Of a stretch of 64,000 nt of DNA, positions 34,815-44,134 are shown one piece after another. The position numbers were made by a program, and so were the translations under genes. The notes under the pieces are model-generated. The model ran no database searches. It was not told the DNA's origin and saw only the letters and a program-made list of their open reading frames with translations. The stretch lies in contig NZ_CAAJGK010000035.1 in NCBI RefSeq assembly GCF_900996245.1, positions 124,001 through 188,000 of the forward strand, read 5' to 3'. The DNA is from Paraburkholderia sp. BCC1886 (GTDB lineage: Bacteria > Pseudomonadota > Gammaproteobacteria > Burkholderiales > Burkholderiaceae). How positions within the stretch are numbered: position 1 is the first letter of the stretch; every line of letters begins with the position of its first letter.

Positions 34815-37040
34815 ATGAGCAATAAACTCGATTTTGCAGTGAGCGAGCCGGTGGACGGGGATACCGACCTGATCCGGTACATGGACGTCCTGGTCGGCAG
34901 TCGCCGGCTGATTGCCGGCATTTGCGTGGGTGTGGTGCTGCTTGGCACCGCCTACGCGTTTCTGGCACGACCCAATTACGAAGCCAACATTCTGATTCAG
35001 GTGGAGGAAGACAATCCGACTAGCGCGAGTTCGCTGCTCGGCGATGTGTCGTCGTTATTCGACGTGAAGACGCAGGCCGAAGGCGAAGTCGAGATTCTGC
35101 AATCGCGGGCCGTTGTCGATCGTGCGGTTCAGGACCTGCGTCTGTATATCGACGCGACCCCACGCTATTTTCCGCTGATCGGCCGTTTTATTGCCGGTGC
35201 GGCGACCTCGCTCTCCCATCCGGGGCTGCTGGGTGTGGGCGGATTTTGCTGGGGTGCCGAATCGATCGATGTCGACCAGTTCGACGTGCCGTCTGCACTG
35301 GAGTCCAAACGCTTCAAGCTGACCTTGCTGGACCATGGACGCTTTCGAGTCACGCAATCCGATCTCGATGCGCCGATAGAAGGCGTGATCGGCCAGCCGC
35401 TCGTAGCCGATCAAAGCGTCGGGCAAATCCGCCTGCTGGTGACCCATATCAGCGGTAATCCCGGAGCGGCATTCACGCTCACGCGCAATTCCAGACTGCT
35501 CACCCTCGAAGCGCTGCAGAAGAAACTCACGGTCGAACAGAAGGGCAAGCAGAGCGACATCATCACCGCGACGCTGCGTGGCCACGATCCGCAACAGACC
35601 TCGGCCATTCTGAACGCCGTGGGCGCTGCATATGTCGCGCAGAACATCAAGCGCAAAGCGGCCGAAGCGGACAAGTCCGCGGCCTTCCTGGAAGGACTGC
35701 TGCCGGGGCTGAAGCACGACCTCGAAAACGCCGAGAAACGCTACAACGCCTACCGCAATACGCAGGGTACGTTCGACGTCGGGCTCGAAGCGCAAACGCT
35801 GCTGCAGGAGTCGGTTGCATGGCAGACGAGTTTGCTGACCCTGCAACAGAAGCGTGCCGAACTGGTCAGCAGCTTTTCGGTCGACCATCCGTCCGTGCGT
35901 GCCATCGATCAGCAGATCGCCGCCATGCAGGGCAGGCTGAATAGCGTGGACGGTCGCATCAAGTTACTGCCGAATCTGCAGCAGGGCGCCGTCACGTTGA
36001 TGCGCGATGTTCAGGTGAATACCGACGTGTACCTCGGTGCGCTCAACAATCTGCAGCAACTCAAGCTGGTGGCAGCGGGCAAGGTCGGCAACGTGCGCCA
36101 GGTGGACGACGCGCGCGTGCCCGAAGAGCCGGTTCAGCCGAAGAAGCCACTCGTGATCGGACTCGCGTTGATCGGCGGTCTGATGCTGGGTATCGGCGCC
36201 GCTTTTGCGCGGGAGCAGTTCTATGGCGGTCTGACCGATGTGCAGGATATCGAGCGCTACGCGGGACTCAACGTGTACGGAACGATTCCGTACTCGAGCG
36301 CGCAGAAACTGCTGGACGACGGCAGCGGGTCGGTCGCGAGAAACGCGTCGCTGCTTGCCGTCGCCGACCCAGCCGAACCGTCGATCGAAAGTCTGCGCAG
36401 CCTGCGCACAGCGTTGCGCTTTGCAATGCTCGATGCGCCGAATAACCGCTTGCTGTTGACGGGGCCCGGACCGGGTGTCGGCAAGTCGTTCGTCGCATCG
36501 AACCTGGCGGCGGTCATGGCTGGCTCCGGTATGCGCGTGCTGCTGATCGATGCCGACATGCGCCGTGGCCATCTGAACCGCTACTTCGGCATCGCCCGCG
36601 GCAAGGGCCTCTCCAATCTGCTGGCCGCAGAGGCCGAACTCGACGACGTGATCCACCGCGAGGTCGCCGCGGGACTCGACCTGATCACCACCGGCAGCAT
36701 TCCCCCGAACGCGGCTGAGTTGCTGATGAGCGACGGCATGAACAGGTTGATGGAACGGGTGAGCGAACGCTACGACCTGGTCGTGATCGATGCGCCACCG
36801 GTGCTGGCGGTCGCGGACGCAGGCATCGTCGCCGGCAATGCGGGCACCACGTTCCTGATCGCGCGTTTCCAGCGCACGGTGATCGGCGAACTGACCGAAA
36901 GCGCCCGGCAACTGCAGCGCGCGAATGCGTCGCTAAAAGGCGTGATCTTCAACGCCGTCGATGCACGGGCCTTTGGCTACCGCTCCAAATACGGCTCGTA
37001 CCGATACGTGCAGTACCGCTACGACAAGGCCTCGCGATGA
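34815..37040 (+). CDS. wzc: Wzc-like polysaccharide co-polymerase / tyrosine autokinase
   Basis: A 741-aa inner-membrane protein. Two transmembrane helices (about residues 35-55 and 445-465) flank a large periplasmic Wzz-like domain. The cytosolic BY-kinase domain has Walker A (GPGPGVGKS, about residues 550-557), Walker A' (VLLIDADMRRG) and Walker B (LVVIDAPP). The C-terminus ends in a tyrosine cluster with six Tyr in the last 23 residues (YRSKYGSYRYVQYRY), the autophosphorylation site. It controls chain length and export together with Wzb and Wza. Confidence 0.95.
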   Translation: MSNKLDFAVSEPVDGDTDLIRYMDVLVGSRRLIAGICVGVVLLGTAYAFLARPNYEANILIQVEEDNPTSASSLLGDVSSLFDVKTQAEGEVEILQSRAVVDRAVQDLRLYIDATPRYFPLIGRFIAGAATSLSHPGLLGVGGFCWGAESIDVDQFDVPSALESKRFKLTLLDHGRFRVTQSDLDAPIEGVIGQPLVADQSVGQIRLLVTHISGNPGAAFTLTRNSRLLTLEALQKKLTVEQKGKQSDIITATLRGHDPQQTSAILNAVGAAYVAQNIKRKAAEADKSAAFLEGLLPGLKHDLENAEKRYNAYRNTQGTFDVGLEAQTLLQESVAWQTSLLTLQQKRAELVSSFSVDHPSVRAIDQQIAAMQGRLNSVDGRIKLLPNLQQGAVTLMRDVQVNTDVYLGALNNLQQLKLVAAGKVGNVRQVDDARVPEEPVQPKKPLVIGLALIGGLMLGIGAAFAREQFYGGLTDVQDIERYAGLNVYGTIPYSSAQKLLDDGSGSVARNASLLAVADPAEPSIESLRSLRTALRFAMLDAPNNRLLLTGPGPGVGKSFVASNLAAVMAGSGMRVLLIDADMRRGHLNRYFGIARGKGLSNLLAAEAELDDVIHREVAAGLDLITTGSIPPNAAELLMSDGMNRLMERVSERYDLVVIDAPPVLAVADAGIVAGNAGTTFLIARFQRTVIGELTESARQLQRANASLKGVIFNAVDARAFGYRSKYGSYRYVQYRYDKASR

Positions 37041-37104
37041 ATGCGCGCTGGCGTGTCGCCCAGCAGATGCCGTCGATAGTTTCCTTAGCCAGAAGGGGTG
37101 CGAT

Positions 37105-38181
37105 ATGAAGATCGTTCACGTGGTCGAAACATGGATCGGCGGCGTAGCCAATTACGTGCGTGCATTGATGGTCGAGCAGCGCAATCTCGGGCATGAACTC
37201 GTGCTCGTGTGCGATCCGCGCAACTTGAAGCGGGCCGATATCGGCGTCGACGGTATTGTCATCGTCGATTACCGGTCCAGCCGCAATCCCGCCCTGATAC
37301 CGCTAATCGCGCATCGTCTGAAGAAGCTGCTGGATAGCCTGCACGCCGACGTCATTCATTGCCACAGTACCTATCCGGGTTTGTACGTGCGGCTCAGTCG
37401 CTTCGATCAGGCAAAAATTCTTTATACGCCGCATGCGTGGTCGTTCATGAAGCGCGATATCTCTCCACTGACCCGGGTCGGCTTCGCGCTCGTGGAGAAA
37501 GCCTTGTCACGGCGTTGCACGCGAATCCTGTGTATGTCGTTCGACGAGGTACGCGCCGCGAAGCGTCACGGGATCGGTGTCGAGAAGATCGATCTGGTCT
37601 ACACCGGCATCGCATCGGAAGCGACGGGGGAGCGCCCGGCAGATGCCTATCCGGCGACCCGGCTGGCGCCGGTGGCGATTCAGGTCGGCTACTTCGGCCG
37701 GCTCGATTATCAGAAAGGCTTCGACATTCTGTTGAAGGCGATTCCGTTACTCAAGGAGAGTTTGCACGTTCACGTGTTCGGTGCGGCCGTGCGCGGCGGC
37801 GTGGAGTTGCGCGCCGACGATCCGGCCGTGACCTATCACGGCTGGATCGGGCCGGAGGAGACGCGCCGCGCCATGCTCGCGATGGACGTGATCGTGGTGC
37901 CCTCGCGTTGGGAAGGTCTCGCGTTGGTGCCGATCGAGGCCATGCGCGCCGGCAAGGTGCTGGTGGTGTCGAGCGAGGGTTCGTTACCCGAGCAGGTAAT
38001 CCATGGTTACAACGGCTTGATGTTGCGCGAACTCAGCGGCGCATGTCTGGCGGAACAGCTGAACGGACTGTCGATCGAGGAGTGCCGGCGCATGGGGGCG
38101 AACGCCCGGCATGTTTTCGATCACGCGTTCGGCGCGGACCGGTTTTTCAAATCACTCATGAGCTGCTATGAAAACGCCTGA
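37105..38181 (+). CDS. Glycosyltransferase family 4-type
   Basis: A 358-aa cytosolic GT-B glycosyltransferase adding one sugar to the lipid-linked repeat unit. The N-terminal acceptor domain starts MKIVHVVETWIGGVANYV; the donor domain has VGYFGRLDYQKGFDILLKAI and the nucleotide-sugar motif VVPSRWEGLALVPIEAMRAGK, with Glu residues spaced as in GT4 retaining enzymes. The ATG at 37105 follows AAGGGG; the upstream frame overlaps wzc and is rejected. Its end overlaps the next gene by 14 bp. Confidence 0.9.
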   Translation: MKIVHVVETWIGGVANYVRALMVEQRNLGHELVLVCDPRNLKRADIGVDGIVIVDYRSSRNPALIPLIAHRLKKLLDSLHADVIHCHSTYPGLYVRLSRFDQAKILYTPHAWSFMKRDISPLTRVGFALVEKALSRRCTRILCMSFDEVRAAKRHGIGVEKIDLVYTGIASEATGERPADAYPATRLAPVAIQVGYFGRLDYQKGFDILLKAIPLLKESLHVHVFGAAVRGGVELRADDPAVTYHGWIGPEETRRAMLAMDVIVVPSRWEGLALVPIEAMRAGKVLVVSSEGSLPEQVIHGYNGLMLRELSGACLAEQLNGLSIEECRRMGANARHVFDHAFGADRFFKSLMSCYENA

Positions 38182-39286
38182 GATCTTCCTGTTGCACGCC
38201 TACAGTCCGCGCAATAGCGGAGACGGGTTGCTGGTGAAACTGAGCCTGAGGGCCATCCGCGCGGCGGCGATCGAGCAGAGGGTGAGCGTGGTCTGTCTGG
38301 ATAAGGCTGCGTTCGAGGGTTATCTGGACGACCCCGCTGTCGAACTGATTTCGTTGCCGCAGTTCGCGGCCCGAAGCTTGAGACGAATCGTAACCCGGCG
38401 TCCGGCGATTTTCTTCGGCGTAGGCGGGGGCTATCTGCGCTCCGGTACGGCCTCCGAGGGATGGAAGTCGTTAATCGCTCACGGCTCGCAAATCTTTGCC
38501 GCGAAACTCGGCGGGCGCAGCCGAACTATCTATTTGCCGCAGAGCGTGGGGCCGTTCAAAGGACTTTCCGGTGCAGTGCTCAAGACACTGGTCCGGCGCA
38601 ATGTGGACACCCTCTTTTTGCGCGACGACAAGAGCGTGGAGGAGTTGCGGCATAAGCAGGCGCGGCGGATCGGCGATCTGGTCGTGCTCGAAATCGGCAA
38701 GCACCTGTCGATTCCGGATTCAGTCGCGGCGAACGCGCGCCGCAAAGTTTTCTTCGTGTTCCGCGATCTGAGCAGCAAAGCGTATTCCGAGACCTATCTC
38801 CGCAACATTCAACGTCTCGTGGAACTGATTCCCGATGCGCAGTTCGCGTTGCAGAGTTCGGGCCGCGGCAATAGCGACGACGTGTTCTACCAGCGCCGCT
38901 TCGGCATCGAATGCAAAAACCTGATGGCCGATGTTCTGCGCGAGGGCGATGCGATCGTGGTGTCGGTGCGTCTTCACGGCAGCCTCGAAAGCATTCTCGC
39001 GGGCGTGCCGAGTGTGCATCTGTCGTATGAGCGCAAAGGCCATGCGGCCTATAGCGACCTGGGGCTCGACGATTACGTTTTTGCAGCGGGCGAGTTCGAT
39101 CCGGTCGCGGTGGCCGCGCGCGTCGAGCGCTTGCGGGACGACGCCGGTCCTTTCTGGAGCAGTTTCGACCGCGCGTCGGCGAACTGTTATGACGAACTGG
39201 TGGAGACCATCAAAGATGAAGTGCAACTCTTCGATCACGTTGCTCATGGACGGAAACTTCTCGCGAGTCGGAACGGAAATCTATAG
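38168..39286 (+). CDS. Polysaccharide pyruvyl transferase family protein
   Basis: A 372-aa protein of the WcaK/AmsJ/ExoV type that attaches pyruvate ketals to sugars of the polymer, giving it negative charge. Landmarks are YSPRNSGDGLLVKLSLRAI at the start, GVGGGYLRSG, YLPQSVGPFK, VSVRLHGSLESILAGVPSVHLSYERKG. It overlaps the upstream glycosyltransferase by 14 bp and the downstream one by about 71 bp, so translation of all three is probably coupled. Confidence 0.88.
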   Translation: MKTPEIFLLHAYSPRNSGDGLLVKLSLRAIRAAAIEQRVSVVCLDKAAFEGYLDDPAVELISLPQFAARSLRRIVTRRPAIFFGVGGGYLRSGTASEGWKSLIAHGSQIFAAKLGGRSRTIYLPQSVGPFKGLSGAVLKTLVRRNVDTLFLRDDKSVEELRHKQARRIGDLVVLEIGKHLSIPDSVAANARRKVFFVFRDLSSKAYSETYLRNIQRLVELIPDAQFALQSSGRGNSDDVFYQRRFGIECKNLMADVLREGDAIVVSVRLHGSLESILAGVPSVHLSYERKGHAAYSDLGLDDYVFAAGEFDPVAVAARVERLRDDAGPFWSSFDRASANCYDELVETIKDEVQLFDHVAHGRKLLASRNGNL

Positions 39287-40388
39287 TCCGCACATGGGGT
39301 ATGAGAAATTCGCCGTGCGTTTTACGCAAAGTTTCGACGAGGTGCGCATTGCCGCGCGCTCGTTTCCTGTGTCGACAGGTGTCGGCAGTCGCGTCACCGG
39401 CGAGCGAACCGCATTTGTCGATCTCGGTGCAAATCGCGGCGTCGCGGCGCTGCTGTTCGGTATTCCTCGCCTCGTGCGGCGCGTTTATGCCGCGGTGAGC
39501 CGCGCAGAGGTCCTGGTGATCCGTTTTCCCGGCAACATCGCCATGCTGGGCATGCTGATCTGCCAATTCACGGGCAAACCGTTTTCCGCGGAGGTGGTGG
39601 CCGACCCCGCCGATTATTTCAGCGATGCGGGTTCGCGGCATCCGTTGAGACGCATCGCGCGCGTCGTGCACTGCTGGGCCACCCTGCATGCGGTGAGCCG
39701 TGCGCAAACGGTGCGATACGTGACCGCGCGTTCGTTGCAAAGACACTATCCGCCACGCCCCGATGCACTAGCGTTCGGATTCAGCGACGTCTATCTGCCG
39801 GACGCGATGTTCGACCAGGCGCCAGACGTCCCCGAAGTTCAAGGCCATGGTTTCCGGATCGTCAACGTCGCGATGATGCATAACGAAAGCAAAGGCCACG
39901 AAGTATTGATACGCGCCATCGCACAGTTGCGCGCAAGGCATGTCGACGTGCGGCTCACGCTGATCGGCGAGGGCGCACTGCGAGAGCGCTTCGAACGCAT
40001 CGCGGCCGAACTGGAGGTGGCGGATGCGGTGCACTTCACCGGGGCGATGAGCGGCGACGAAGTACGCGAGCAGGTCGCCCGGCATGCGCTATTCGTGTTG
40101 CCGTCGTTTCAGGAAGGAATGCCGCGCGCGATGCTCGAAGCCATGGCGCTCGGTGTGCCGGTGCTGGCCACCCACGTGGGTGGAATCGGCGAGTTGCTGG
40201 AAGCGGAAAGCCTGCTGACGCCTGGCGATATCGACACACTGTCGGCGCGCATCGAAAGGCTCGCCACCGATACGGCGTTCCGTCAGGAGGAAGCGCGCCG
40301 GCATCGTGCCATTGCACGGTCGTTCCGCTTTTCGACCTTGCAGGCGCAGTATCGGCGCTACTGCAGCAAGCTCAAGGCGGCGGCCTGA
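39216..40388 (+). CDS. Glycosyltransferase (GT4-like) of the exopolysaccharide operon
   Basis: A 390-aa GT-B glycosyltransferase. The C-terminal donor domain has IVNVAMMHNESKGHEVLIRAIAQL, LIGEGALRERFERIA, and FVLPSFQEGMPRAMLEAMALGVPVLATHVGGIGEL, characteristic of GT4. The ATG at 39216 is chosen because GGAGA stands about ten bases upstream and the N-terminus MKCNSSITLLMDG is hydrophobic; a start at 39246 is an alternative. With the 39216 start it overlaps the pyruvyl transferase by 71 bp. The donor and acceptor sugars are unknown. Confidence 0.85.
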   Translation: MKCNSSITLLMDGNFSRVGTEIYSPHMGYEKFAVRFTQSFDEVRIAARSFPVSTGVGSRVTGERTAFVDLGANRGVAALLFGIPRLVRRVYAAVSRAEVLVIRFPGNIAMLGMLICQFTGKPFSAEVVADPADYFSDAGSRHPLRRIARVVHCWATLHAVSRAQTVRYVTARSLQRHYPPRPDALAFGFSDVYLPDAMFDQAPDVPEVQGHGFRIVNVAMMHNESKGHEVLIRAIAQLRARHVDVRLTLIGEGALRERFERIAAELEVADAVHFTGAMSGDEVREQVARHALFVLPSFQEGMPRAMLEAMALGVPVLATHVGGIGELLEAESLLTPGDIDTLSARIERLATDTAFRQEEARRHRAIARSFRFSTLQAQYRRYCSKLKAAA

Positions 40389-40390
40389 GT

Positions 40391-41641
40391 ATGAAAAAGG
40401 ACTTTCTGTACGTCGTATTGGCTTCGGCGTTGCCCGCGCTCGGCAACTTCGTCGCGGTCGCCATGGCGTTACGTCATCTCGATCCGGACTGGCTGGGCAA
40501 ATCGTACGCGCTGCTGGCATTTTTCTATATCGCGATCGATCTGTTCAACTTCGGCTCGCCGCGCATTTTCACGGTCGAACGGATTCGCGCGCGCGTCTCC
40601 ACGCTGATTTTTCTCGATGTACTCAGCGCAACCGGTTCGACCCTCGTGTTTGCGTCGGTTGGTTTCTGGCTGACGAAGACGGGTCTGTTCGCACAACCGC
40701 GGTTTATCTGGACCCTGTTCGTTGCGCCGGCCTGCTATGGGTTGTCGCATTTCTCACTGGGCGTATTGCGCCTGTATGGCCGCAGCGGCACCGTGTGCGC
40801 GATCTCGACGGTCTCGGCAATGAGCCGCGTCGCGATCGTGGCGCTAGTGGTCTCCCAGCACCGCCTTCAGCCGATGTTGCCGGACCTGCTGCTGCTGGTG
40901 GAAGCGGCCTACGGCGCGATGATGTTGCTGGCGTATATCGCCACGGCGAGCGTGGGCAACAGGCGTCCGGCGGATTTCGCATCCTATCCCGACGCAAAGC
41001 AATTCGACCCGTGGACGTTTCCGTATCGCGAGTTCTTCAAGGAGAACCGCAAAGAGATTCTCGGCAGCTGGTACTCGAACGCGATCTTCTCCGGCGCCAA
41101 ATTCGCGGACATCATGATCGTCACCGTTATCCTGGGTCCGGCGGCCGCCGCGCTGTACCGCGGCGTGAAGAGCGTGCATAACCTTGCGTTCAATAGCGGT
41201 CAGGCTTTCGCACTGGTGGTAAGCGGCAGGCTCGCGCGCGCCGGCTTGTCGCTGCAACGTGTTTCCGGTGCCATGGCCGTGGCCGGTGGCATCGGCGGAT
41301 TGGGTTTGCTGGTGCTCGCAAGCTGGATTGCGTTGCGTGTGCATCTATTTCCGACGGCGCTGCTCGGCGCACCTGCGTTGCAGTTCGGCTTTCTATTCGC
41401 CGCGTTCCTCGGCGCCGGCGTTATTTTCGTTTGCCGGATTTTTTCGCTGCATGTGTTCGCGGTCAACCGGCGCGTATTCGTGGGCATTTCATCCGTGGAA
41501 GTGGGGGCGTCGCTGATGCTGGTGACCGTGCTGTCGTACGGGTTCGGTCTGATCGGTGCGACTTCCGGTATCGCGCTGGCCGGCGGAGTCGTGCTGGCCT
41601 TGTCGGTGAGTTTCAGCAGAAAGCTCATGGTCGCGGCATGA
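40391..41641 (+). CDS. Wzx-like polysaccharide flippase
   Basis: A 416-aa polytopic membrane protein with about twelve helices, starting MKKDFLYVVLASALPALGNFVAVAMALRHLD, the usual opening of MATE-like polysaccharide transporters. It would flip undecaprenyl-linked repeat units to the periplasm. The gene sits two bases after the glycosyltransferase stop and its own stop overlaps the next start (ATGA). Assignment rests on topology and context because Wzx sequences diverge widely. Confidence 0.83.
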   Translation: MKKDFLYVVLASALPALGNFVAVAMALRHLDPDWLGKSYALLAFFYIAIDLFNFGSPRIFTVERIRARVSTLIFLDVLSATGSTLVFASVGFWLTKTGLFAQPRFIWTLFVAPACYGLSHFSLGVLRLYGRSGTVCAISTVSAMSRVAIVALVVSQHRLQPMLPDLLLLVEAAYGAMMLLAYIATASVGNRRPADFASYPDAKQFDPWTFPYREFFKENRKEILGSWYSNAIFSGAKFADIMIVTVILGPAAAALYRGVKSVHNLAFNSGQAFALVVSGRLARAGLSLQRVSGAMAVAGGIGGLGLLVLASWIALRVHLFPTALLGAPALQFGFLFAAFLGAGVIFVCRIFSLHVFAVNRRVFVGISSVEVGASLMLVTVLSYGFGLIGATSGIALAGGVVLALSVSFSRKLMVAA

Positions 41642-43026
41642 GACGGCGCACGCTATTGAAAGCAGTCGCGGCCGCACCGATACTGTTGCCGGCGGCGGCC
41701 ATGCAGCCGGCTGGCGCTACGCCTGCCCCCGCATCCGCTTCCGGACTTTCGCGATACGTATTTGCCCACTACATGGTGGCGTGGCCGCGCGGCGGACCGA
41801 ATGCGGGCGTCGAGGACTACGCGCTGGAAATACACGATGCGATGCAACGCGGTATCGACGGCTTCGCGCTGAACTGTGGCGGCTGGAGCGTGCACGAGCC
41901 GCAATACAAGGCGCGTGTTCTGCAGATCTACGAGGCGGCGGAACGCTTCGCCGGCGCGTTCCGGCTATTCGTATCGGCCGACGGTCACGCTCGGGACGAA
42001 CTCGCCGACATCGTACACACGACGCGCGGCCTCGCCGCGCAACTGATGCAGAACGGCAAGCCCGTCTTGTCGGCTTACGGTCTGGGCGGTCGCGACATCG
42101 TCCGGGCCGATGCGTTGATGCGCGACGCGCAAAAGCTCGGCGCGTGGTTCATTCCACATTTCTCGCCGACGACGGGCGAAGCCGTGATCGGCGCGAATCA
42201 GGCTAGCGAGATCGCAACACGAATTGCCGGCGCGGACGGCTATTTTTTCTTCGGTGCGGCAGCCGCACCCGATTCGCTGGCACGCTCCATTGCGTTGCTT
42301 TCGACTGCGCTCAAGCGCGCGGGCAAGACGTTCATGGCACCCGTCACGCCGTATTACCGTGGTCTTTCGACGGGCACCAACTATCGCGCTTTCGAAACCG
42401 ATGGCTTTAGCGGCATGGCAAAGGAATGGCGAGCGGCCATTGCTGCGGGGGCCAACTGGATTCAGATCGTGACGTGGAACGATTGGGCCGAATCCAGCTA
42501 TGTCGCGCCGATTGGGTCGAGTAGCCGGGCGCAGATCTACAACCCGCGCTTCGGCTCGCTACTCAGTCACACGGGCTACCTCGATGCGAGCCGCCATTTT
42601 ATCCGGTGGTTCAAGTCGGGCGTCGAGCCCGTCATCGAGCGCGATGAGCTTTATTATTTTTATCGCCTGCATCCCGTCGATGTCCAGACCAATCTGTTGC
42701 GCGCATTCACCGATCACGCCGCATTTCCGCCTAAGGCGAATGCAGCGTTGACGGCGTTGGTGCACGTCACCGCTTTCCTGAAGCAGGCCGCGACGCTCGA
42801 GATAACGTGCGGCGACACCCGGCGCGTCGTCGAATTGAATGCGGGTGTGAACGAGATCGCCGTGCCGTCGGCGCCGGGCGTACCGCATTTTTCGCTGATC
42901 CGGCACGGCGCGGCGGTACTGCAAAAGTCCGGCGAACTGGCCATCACGAGCAACGACTACAGCGGCGCGTTCAACTACTTCAGCGGCAGCTTGAGCGATG
43001 CCGGCGCTTCACAATCCAATCGATAA
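41638..43026 (+). CDS. GH71-like (alpha-1,3-glucanase-type) exported glycosidase
   Basis: A 462-aa protein with an N-terminal Tat-like signal (MRRRTLLKAVAAAPILLPAAA) and a TIM-barrel-like domain. FAHYMVAWPRGG, DGFALNCG and in particular QIVTWNDWAESSYV match the GH71 pattern, in which fungal alpha-1,3-glucanases have a WND-GES segment. A C-terminal beta domain follows (residues about 350-462). It would act outside the cytoplasm on the polymer made by this operon, for example in trimming or release. Whether the linkage is alpha-1,3-glucan is inference. Its start overlaps the flippase stop. Confidence 0.75.
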   Translation: MRRRTLLKAVAAAPILLPAAAMQPAGATPAPASASGLSRYVFAHYMVAWPRGGPNAGVEDYALEIHDAMQRGIDGFALNCGGWSVHEPQYKARVLQIYEAAERFAGAFRLFVSADGHARDELADIVHTTRGLAAQLMQNGKPVLSAYGLGGRDIVRADALMRDAQKLGAWFIPHFSPTTGEAVIGANQASEIATRIAGADGYFFFGAAAAPDSLARSIALLSTALKRAGKTFMAPVTPYYRGLSTGTNYRAFETDGFSGMAKEWRAAIAAGANWIQIVTWNDWAESSYVAPIGSSSRAQIYNPRFGSLLSHTGYLDASRHFIRWFKSGVEPVIERDELYYFYRLHPVDVQTNLLRAFTDHAAFPPKANAALTALVHVTAFLKQAATLEITCGDTRRVVELNAGVNEIAVPSAPGVPHFSLIRHGAAVLQKSGELAITSNDYSGAFNYFSGSLSDAGASQSNR

Positions 43027-43053
43027 AATCCATCAACCTGAGAGGGAAAAGAC

Positions 43054-43953
43054 ATGCAGAAGGTGACCAAGGCGGTATTCCCGGTAGCGGGGTTGGGTAC
43101 GCGTTTTCTTCCGGCCACCAAGGCCAGCCCGAAGGAGATGTTGCCCGTCGTCGACAAGCCGTTGATTCAATACGCGGTGGAAGAGGCCATCGCGGCCGGC
43201 ATCACCGAGATGATCTTCGTGACGGGCCGTAGCAAGCGGGCCATCGAAGATCATTTCGACAAGTCCTACGAGGTCGAATGCGAACTCGAAGCGCGCGGCA
43301 AGGAGCAATTGCTGCGTCTGGTTCGCAGCATCAAGCCTGCCAATGTCGACTGTTTCTACGTGCGTCAGGCCGAAGCGCTGGGTCTCGGTCATGCAGTGCT
43401 CTGCGCGGAGAAGCTGGTCGGGGATCATCCGTTCGCGGTCGTGCTCGCGGACGACCTGCTGGACGGCGAGCCGCCGGTGCTCAAACAGCTGGTCGACAAA
43501 TACGATCACTATCACAGCTCGGTAATCGGCGTCGAAACCATTGCGCGTGAAGCGAGCCGCTCGTATGGCGTGGTGGCCGGCCGCGAATGGGACGACGGTT
43601 TGCTGCGTCTGTCCGGCATCGTCGAGAAGCCGGCGCCCGCCGATGCGCCGTCGAACCTCGGCGTTGTCGGGCGATACGTGCTACGTCCCAGCATTTTCGA
43701 TCATCTGCGCGCGTTGAAGCCCGGGGCGGGCGGCGAGTTGCAACTCACCGACGCACTGGAGGCGCTGGTCGCAAAAGAGCAGGTGCTTGCCTGTCGCTAC
43801 GAAGGCAGGCGTTTCGATTGCGGCAGCAAGATAGGCTATCTGAAAGCTACGGTCGAATTCGCGTTGCGACACCCGGAGGTCAAGCACGATTTCGCGGACT
43901 ATCTGCGCTCCGTCGATGTGCCGTTCGGACTCGGCATAGCAGAAACGGTCTGA
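43054..43953 (+). CDS. galU: UTP-glucose-1-phosphate uridylyltransferase
   Basis: A 299-aa GalU-type enzyme making UDP-glucose, the activated sugar for glucose, galactose and glucuronate residues of the polymer. The N-terminal nucleotide-binding signature ([40 protein letters not shown], seen in pieces), [14 protein letters not shown] and [16 protein letters not shown] are intact. Length is normal. GAGAGGGAAA precedes the ATG. It closes the operon; a T9 run (43972-43980) follows the stop but no stem was found, so no terminator is called. Confidence 0.95.
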   Translation: MQKVTKAVFPVAGLGTRFLPATKASPKEMLPVVDKPLIQYAVEEAIAAGITEMIFVTGRSKRAIEDHFDKSYEVECELEARGKEQLLRLVRSIKPANVDCFYVRQAEALGLGHAVLCAEKLVGDHPFAVVLADDLLDGEPPVLKQLVDKYDHYHSSVIGVETIAREASRSYGVVAGREWDDGLLRLSGIVEKPAPADAPSNLGVVGRYVLRPSIFDHLRALKPGAGGELQLTDALEALVAKEQVLACRYEGRRFDCGSKIGYLKATVEFALRHPEVKHDFADYLRSVDVPFGLGIAETV

Positions 43954-44134
43954 TTGTGTAGCGTCGTGTTGTTTTTTTTTCGCCACACTCCGAGTTCGTT
44001 TTGCAAGCACTATGCTCTCGCCATCTTCATTCGAAGGGCGCAAGTGCATCTCGCTTTGCCCTGCGTGTTCATGGCGCCACTGGAGTCGTGCAGTCGCGGC
44101 CATCGTCCACGTGCAAAACCTCGGAGCTTTCAGC

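Noticed and set aside
43972..43980. T9 run after galU as an intrinsic terminator or phase-variable tract
   Set aside because: No stem precedes it and it is not inside a reading frame.
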